Made by a program: the position numbers and the translations under genes. A stretch of DNA of 64,000 nt, from positions 21,625,106 through 21,689,105 of the forward strand of contig JAUJPP010000005.1 of assembly GCA_030562195.1 (NCBI GenBank), in the 5' to 3' direction. The notes under the pieces are model-generated. The model was given only the letters and a program-made list of their open reading frames with translations, did no database searches and had not been told where the DNA came from. Source of the stretch: Nipponacmea schrenckii (Eukaryota; Mollusca; Gastropoda; Lottiidae). Positions 27,801-36,800 of the stretch are shown here, one piece after another; the stretch's first letter is position 1, and each line of letters starts with the position of its first letter.

Positions 27801-30800
27801 AGGCAAACCAAAATACCTTCGACGTTATTTAGAAGGTTATAAATTAGAGATTAATGGTAAATTACAATGCTACCTGGGACCATCAGCCCAAACCTGTACC
27901 CTGACTAAATGTAAACCTGGTAAGGCTTACAATGTGGTGTTGGTAGCTGTCACATGTACAGAAGAATCCAAGAAAACTAGAAAACAGAAGGTAATCAATT
28001 GATTCTTATTTGGACTATATAATACTGAGGTTTATTAATGCTTATGAAATTGGCTTCAGATTTTGGAATGATTATTTTCATTGAAAATTCTTGATCTTCT
28101 TATTGTAGATTATCTTATGTATGTAAATTGTTTCAGAATATTAATTGTCATCTTGACATCTCTTCATAGTTTTTCATCTTGAGCTTTTTGTGAGTACTTT
28201 GATTAACTGCCAAAATGTAGCCTTACTGATAGCTGAATCCAACCTGATTTTCATTACAGTTAAAAGGATTCTTTAAGAATGTTGATCCACAAGACATTGA
28301 CTATGCTGCAATATTAAATGATGATGAAAATTTAGATGAATCACCATCAGATCCTTTAGAAATCTGTTTACCACGAGATCAAGAAGGTAAGCAATTGCTA
28401 AAGCTTGAAATAGTTCCACAGGCTTTATTTATGCTTTTACATTATTTTTTCATAATTCGGTTTCAGTCATCAATTTTGTGCCATCAAAGTTCATTTGTTT
28501 AAAATTATTATTTGCACATCTGTGAATAGTGACCAATGCTACTTTAGTTTTATAGTTGAAAGCCTTGAACAAGTTAGATTAATAGACATAATCAACAGTT
28601 CCTGTGTTTCACTCTATATATATATTTCTTTATTCAGGATTCTTATCATCTCTCCAAGCTGTGTATAAGAATAAAGGTAATGAAGAAAGTGATGGTGTAG
28701 GAGTAGCACATCTAAAATGGAAGATCCAAGGTCGTACTAACTTAATAAAACAGTTCCGTGTTATATGGTATTGTGTAGAAGATAGAATTATACAAACTAA
28801 ATATATCACACCAGACCGACAAGACTGTAGTATTCCTATTACCAAGATCAAGTAAGGAGTTCAAGAATATATTTCACTTTTTCCTCTCTATCATAAATCA
28901 TCTACAGTTGATGTATATCATAAGTCTTTCTGTTGATGATGGGGTTGGTTGTAATGGCAGCACCATCCTCCCGAGGTGTTACAAAAAGGAGGCAGACTGA
29001 CTCAATGGCAGGCTTCTTAGCCCCAAGAAAATTACTAAAATATAAAAAATAAAAAAAATTTGAAGTGCAAACAATTTTCTCGAGGGCTGATGGTTGAAGG
29101 AAATGTTTATTCACAGTTCTAACTATACAGGCCAGGCTACAATTATTGAAAGATCCTTTTTTAAAAATATCATTATCATGTCATGAAATTATATACAGTA
29201 TATCCTGCTCACACAACCACATTAAGAGCCCACCTTCAATAAGCGACCACAATAAAGTCCCACTGCCCCCTCACAAGTTTTCAATGTATGATGAGTAAAA
29301 GTAAGATCCTATCATTTCCAAAATGTCAAAACAAAATGGTCTTGCAGTTCCTCTCATAAGAGACCACCTTCATTCAACGACAGATTTTGTATATTCCCTT
29401 GAGTGGTCTCTGAATACAGGTTCTACAGGTTTTACTGATTTCATTAAATATAACTGTAAATGTATTTCAATTCCATGAGGTGCAGAAGAGTAGGACATAA
29501 AACTCTATTCATATCATTTCATTTCTTTGATTTCAATCCTATCATTTCAGGACATTATACAACTTTAGTGTGGAACCAACATATTATACTGATGTTATAT
29601 CACAGACAATACAAGATGTACAGATTATGATACCTGGACCTCCTGATGCACCTGATATCTACCTGCGCTCTGTGGATACGGAAGAATTTATCATAGAATG
29701 GGGTGAACCAAGAGTTTTTGGTGGGGTTAAGGTCAAAGGTTATCAGGTATTTGGAAAAATTTTCAACATAAATTTTGATCCATAGGCTATTTTAAAAAAC
29801 TGAAAATGAATGATAAGGTGTTGTTCATAAGGGAATTCTGAGCTTATATATTATTATAAATTTATATATGCAATTTTTCTATGTATAGATATGAACACTA
29901 TGGACATTTTTGTCAATTTTTTTTAACAATTTATTTTAGGTGTATATGAATGATAAGAAAGTTGGCGTTGAACTCAGTAATTCTCATAGAAAAGCAGTGA
30001 TTCCATGTCGACCCAATAGGTGAGTATTTTCCATGAATAATGTACATCTTTGATCTATCTGCCCATTGGATAATATGTTTTTTATTAATTCTGGAATTGG
30101 GCAAATCGATGCTATCAGTTTAACCAAAGCACATAAAGAATTTAGAAAATGTCTTCACAATTTATTTTATCAATCATCTGATTTATTATAAACTTTGAAT
30201 GACATTTAGAAGTAGATAGAACATTATATAACAAGAAACACTATTATGGATTTACTACTGTAAGGCTACAAATTATTGCAAGATAGAAATTAATGCGTTA
30301 AATGCGACCTATCCGCTATCGCATTAATTTGTATCCGCATTTTTAAATACATATTTCCAAGTGAATAAAAGCAAATAAAATCAAATGATGGACAAAAAGT
30401 AGAATGAGTCAAGTATTTAAATTGAGACAGGGCGGGATTATGTAATTAGGTAATTATCTCTAAATTTGACGCTGATTAGTAATCAATGACTTTAAAAACA
30501 AAAGATTTTCACACTTGACTATTTAAAGATAAAATCTTGATCATGTTCATGTCTTCATATATTAAACACTTGTAGAATTCCGGGAAGCCATTTTCTTTTT
30601 TATAATATTAAAAAATGCGACACCTATCGCGGATCGCATTAATTTGTACTCACTTTTTTTTCCATACCCCATGTCGCATTAATTTGTTGACGCATTAATT
30701 TCTAGCCTTACAGTACTTCTCTTTAATTTAAGCAACGATTCAATTCACATACAGGAATCTTTGTCAAGCAATAATCATATAGGAATCTTTGTCAATAATA

Positions 30801-33800
30801 ATTCCTGTATTGATCATACAGGAATTATTATTGACAAAGATTCCTATGATTATTTATTATTTATCCTATATTATATTATTATTTGCTTGATAAAGATTCC
30901 TGTATGTGAGTTGAAACGTTGCTTAAATTAAAGAGAAGTAGTATATCCATAATAGTGTTCTTGTTATATAATCTGACTGATTTTGTTTATTGATGTTATT
31001 TTTTCTTCAACAGGATCTACAGAATAAACCTGGTAGCTCTCAGTGCAAATTCTCAATACAGTGATTCTCCTAAATCTAATACATTACTTATTAATACTTC
31101 TACTAATCAACATCAATCTGGGGATGTAGTTACTATTGATGACTGGGCCTCTACTACTGATGACAGTGATATACCAGTTAAAATTACTAAGGTATTAGAT
31201 ACTGGTATACATTTGGATTGGAGTACCTATTACCCTTCTGAAGAGGTTGCTTATTATAAAGTTCAGTGGAGCTCTGTTGCTCAACCTACGGTAAGCTTCT
31301 TAATGTTTGTTAAATCTTTTTAGCCACGATTGAGACAGCTGTAATTATCTGTTTATGGTATAATGATAAAAATAGATTTCCTCGTCATGACAACAAGGCT
31401 TGCAAAATGTTTGTAAGTTTTAGCTACATTGCTTTATGTGCAAACCAATTCACATTTGCCCAACAAAACTACTACAATAAAAGCAATATTGGCTGTTGGC
31501 ATGGTGATTCATGCTACAACCAGAAAGCATTGTTACCAAGAAGCTGACAAACCCAGATAGACTGATAGCTGTTCTAGAAGGGAATGGAAGGCATGCCCTA
31601 GGGCAATACATTATTCATGTTAGTGGAGCCAGTTAATTGTAGTGTTTTGATTTCTGTTTTCAAAACTGCTAGATATAATGCTCTTGAAATGCATCCTTTC
31701 CCATACCTTGAAAACATTATTTTACAGCAAAGAGAAGTTCAGTTGTCAGCAAAAGATACAAACTGTGTGATTAATAAATGTCTACCAGGAACCAACCATT
31801 TTGTACGTCTGGTGGCTTTTGACTCAGACGGACAGATATGGGAGAAATCCAGACAAATGACAATTCAGACATCTGCACCACCTGACGCTCCAGTTTTATC
31901 TATCAGGTACGGCTTTCCACCAAATATACATCATAAAATAATGTTTAAATTCCAACTTGCTGATTCATAATCCTTGAAAGAAAAATGACAGTGGCTTCAC
32001 TTTTCAACACACCTTTATTCTTCTTTCATCATATACATTTCATGTGTATTTATTGTGTTGTTTCAGAGCAAGTAATTTCCGGTATTTAGCTATACAATGG
32101 GAGAAACCTAGTGAATATGGTGATGCTATAATATCAGGTTATAAAGTATTTGTTAATGGTATTGTTGAAGCTCATTTAGCAGCAGACCAACTGAGCTATA
32201 CTTTTACTAATGGTAGATGGTGTAATGAGTATTCATTTCAAGTTCAGGTACAGTTGACCTGTTGTCTTATTTAAAGGGATTGTAAAGATGTTTTCTTAAT
32301 TTTTATATTTAACAGGGATACTGAAAGCGTCCATTTGAACCATTCCCATTTTTAAGAATTCTATGACTCTACATTTCCACTAACACTAAGTGTTTGATCA
32401 CGTTGAGTGTAATTGCAAAAACCACACAGGTCTGATTGAAAATGGAATTCATTTGTCTGAATATTGAACGTTCAGACCATATTGGCTTAAAAAAGATTGC
32501 ACAAAACTCTATGAAAATGCGAGATCTAGTATTTCAGCCACATCCCCACTGAAGTTAGACAAGCTTAATTTGAAACAGATTGATTTGGGCACATAACTTT
32601 CAAATTTAATAGTATTTAATTATATAGTGATTGGAATTGTTGCTTGTTATTTATTGTAAACTCAAATGCAATGATATTACAGGCTATGACATCAGATGAG
32701 AAAATGAACAGTAGAGTATCAGATCAACTTATAGTAACTTGGCCAGGAGCTAAATCACCAGCTATACATCGTATACCATCAGTTAGTAGTTCTACATTAC
32801 GTGTTGGTTGGGAAGATCCTTATCTTACTGATGGTATCAAAGTCAAACATTTCAAGGTAAGTACATCTTTAACTTAAAAACAGAAGAGTTCTAGTTTAAG
32901 ACATTTTTATAAACAAGACTTGAAGGGTTAAAGATAAATGCAATAAAACAAAGTGTTCTCTTGGGGTTGATTTATTAAGGGATGACTCGAATAAGGAGAT
33001 TAAACACCCTCTATGAAACTAAGACCACCATCTTTTTTAAGGCTCCAGTAGCAACCTATCTCACAAGGAGATAATTCATCTACATGCAAGACGTTTATTT
33101 AAAACCCCAATAAAGTAATATATAACACTATATCACAATATGATAAAGGAATTGGTTTGTTGAGTCTATTTAATTTCAAGTATGATTCAGTAGGTAATTA
33201 CTGATTATCAATCAATAAGTACATAATCTTGCCTTGTATTGGTATTTAAATGGTTATGTTATCAATATATATTATAGCTATGCTGTATAGAAGAGGATAC
33301 AGAGAAATTAGTCCAATCTGTTGGTCCAATACATCCTAAAACACGAGAAGCAGAATTTAATCACCTGAAGAAAGGCAGCTATTCAGTTTATCTAGAAACT
33401 CATGTAATTATTTTAATAATATCTCTCATAGCCCATTGCATAGAGCTACTGTCACTAACTCTTAAGGTTTTTGATGACTATAGGCTCGTGTGATTAGTGA
33501 TGCAATCAATTACTCAGTTTTAGTGGATTTGCAGGAACCAAATTGATCCTATCAGGGTACCAGATACACAAATTTTAGAAAACCTCTTTACAATCTCTTT
33601 TTTAATGGGGCAATTTCATCTATATATTTTTAATATTAGCTTGCTTAACAATTATAATACATTTGCTCTAACTTTAACAGAATTCTGACTGATGTATATA
33701 ATATGTTTTTCTGTAATAGTTATATGGTACTGGTGATGTAGTAAGATCAGATACTATTAGAATGCAACCGTCTCTCTCACCTGATGCACCTCATATAGCA

Positions 33801-36800
33801 GTTACTATGGTAGGACACGAAGAAAGGCGCCAGCTAGAAAAGTTAACTTGTGATTTAGTCAATAAACGAGATAGACTAATTCGTGCTGTAGGACATAAAT
33901 TAAAACGGATTGGAGCTTTATCTCATCCTGTTAAAGCTGAAAAAGACGAGGTAAGTTTGAAATGTTGGTTAAAGAATCTCTTCAAATACAGAAAGTTTTA
34001 TTGGTTAATTTCGTGGTTAGACCCTATCTAAAGTGTCTAGATTAGAAACAATAACTACGTGATTAAAATGGATTTTATTATAAAATTAAATAGTAGCAAC
34101 GTAAGGTGCAGTAGAACATTGTTTATTACAAAAAATCTATGAATGGTGACTTACGTATTGACAACTATTTCCCAATATTGGTGTCTGTGAAATGCCAACT
34201 TAAAGTCGTATTTTTGCTGCAAAAATGGGTGCGCACTATATATGGGTAAATAATTTTCCCCAACTTCGCGGAGGCAAGGTAGGGGTGTGCATTATACATG
34301 CTTGCGCACTATATTTGGAATTATATGGTAAATAAGAAATGGCAAGCAAAAAAACCCGAAACAAAAGTTTCGTCTAATTTTAATTATAGGCCTACTGTTT
34401 AGTAACATTCAGAAGTTCCTGAAAGCTTTCACATTCAAGTCATTATTTCTGAATTGCTGGTTTTCTATGAGTTAATTATTTTGAACTTGCGAGTTATGAG
34501 TTACAGGGGAAACAACTTTTATTTTAATATATTTTGTAGGATATAATTATTGGTGCTCATACTCTAACTAGAGTAGAAGAATTATTAGAAGAATGTTTTC
34601 TAGGTTTGGAACAATATACAGGTATTACTTCTTTATAATTATATAATGTTCATTCTTCTTGGTTGAATGGTGCTTAACTTGTAAGACTTATATTCAGATT
34701 TGTTCAACTTTTTGGGTTTTCTAGTCTGATTTGACTCAGATACAGAAGCAAAAATACAAAGGAAGTTGTTTATATAGTAGCGGCAAATCTTAATTTTAGC
34801 ATTTGTGTGTGAAGCATGTGTGCTTCAAAAATGTCATAAAACATTGATTCTGTATTGGCAAGCTACTTTCCTTGTAAGGCTACTAGTTTAAAACAGAATT
34901 TTTGAGAACATTTATGTTATTCTCTTCATATTTCTGACTAACTTTTACCAACAATCTATTATTAGGACAGTTAATAGCCTATGTTTCCTGGCAATGTCCC
35001 CAATCTAATCCTGATATGTGTGTTAGTGGTTATAAAGTGCTAATTGATGGTAAACAATATGGTAACGCCTTACATGCTGGTGTTAAAACAGTGAAAGTTA
35101 AGGTAAATGGAAGTTCTTATCTATCTTTCTTGGAGGTTTGATTACACATCAGCAAACGTATACCGTTGTGAACTAAAATGGTTCCACATTCATATGAATC
35201 ATGAATTCATTTCCGACTGGGCTCTGTTTTTGCCTGCTGTAATAAGAGACCCTAACACCATAGCAATTATTAGTTGCGTGTTTGATTGCCAATAATGAAA
35301 GTGGTAAATATGTATTAACACAACTTACAACTCACTTGCATTTTGTGCTCAAAATTTATTACTGCTATTCTTATAATTATGCAACTGGTACTTGCTATGG
35401 TGTGAGCTCCACTTTAGAATGATATTTTTGAATGTACAGCTATCCAGCCTTCATCTTGAGGTATAATATTTTGCAGGTGTGCATGAGTTAATACAGGTAT
35501 TATCAGCATCTTAAGATAAACTGATTAGATGCTATTACGGGCTTGCTTAGGCTAACTGCTTAATGCTATTGGAGTGCTCTTCACACATACTTGTGTGTTT
35601 TTAAACAAATTGTTCTTCAAAATTTTTGTTTATTTTCATATCACTTATATTGTATTGTCCCCATGGGCTGAATGTTAGACAGGACCATATAATTATATAT
35701 TGGACCTAATTCTTACCCATGTAGGCTAAAATAAAGTGTTTATCATTATTACAAACACAAAAACTAATACTTTAGTAATGCACATAATGCCTATGGGCCC
35801 ATAAGATTTTATGTAGAAGAGTGAACAAGTTTAAATTTGCTAGATTGTTCACCATACTGCTTGCTGCACTTATGATTGAGGTCATCTGAAATTTATTAAC
35901 GAAAATATCATATTGACAAATTATATTCATAAAAGTCTTTTTTACATGCCAACATATTTACTTAAAATTTTGTTGACATTCATGTGAGCAATTTGGGTGA
36001 AAATGGGTTCCGTGAATCAATTCTACAAGCTGACCATTGACACGTCTGTTCACCATGTAAAAGTTAGGTTGATTCAAAGAAAGGAAAATGATGCTTTTCA
36101 ATTGCCACGTATCCTGGTGTTAAAATTTAAATACAAGAGAAATGTATTGTTTATTGTAGTTGGATCTGAGTGAACCCAGTTATAAGTTAACGATGGTGGC
36201 CATGACAGACAAACCACAAGGTTGTAGTGATGAATCTAACATGGTAGAACTACTCACCTCACCATTTAAACCATTTGCATTTTATTGTTACCATGGTATC
36301 CATAACAAGACAGCCAAGTAAGTACAAAAACCTTTCTCATTTGCATAGTATCTTTCGTACCACTCAATTTAGTAAGTTTTATAGTTATCATGTTCACAAT
36401 GATATGCAATCAACTTATTGTCATGACTTTCAAACCAAACCAATTTACAAATGCATTCATTATTTCAGATGGCCCAATCCTGGTTGTTGTAAATTTGAAG
36501 ATTCTACATCTTATGAACGACAGGTTGCTAAGAAATTAGCCAATCAGGGCTTGTTACAGAAACATGTACCACCCCCTGTCTGTAATGTATTAGATATATT
36601 TGATGGAGATTTTAAACCATTCATGTCAACCCATAAACCACAGTTTCCTACAGTTGTTTTATTCTGGACACCTTGGTAAGTTATTAAAACAGAAAGTCAT
36701 TATTAAGAACTGACAGCATGTGCTTTTATAAATGTATCTGTATAACTGTATGTATAACTATAAGTGGTAGGGATCTTGCTGCTTATTTCAAACAATATAC

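Noticed and set aside
34190..34340. Possible DNA-transposon fragment ('gtgcgcactatatatggg' and 'cttgcgcactatatttgga')
   Set aside because: It looks like a known type of terminal sequence, but I could not define paired ends or a target duplication in this window.
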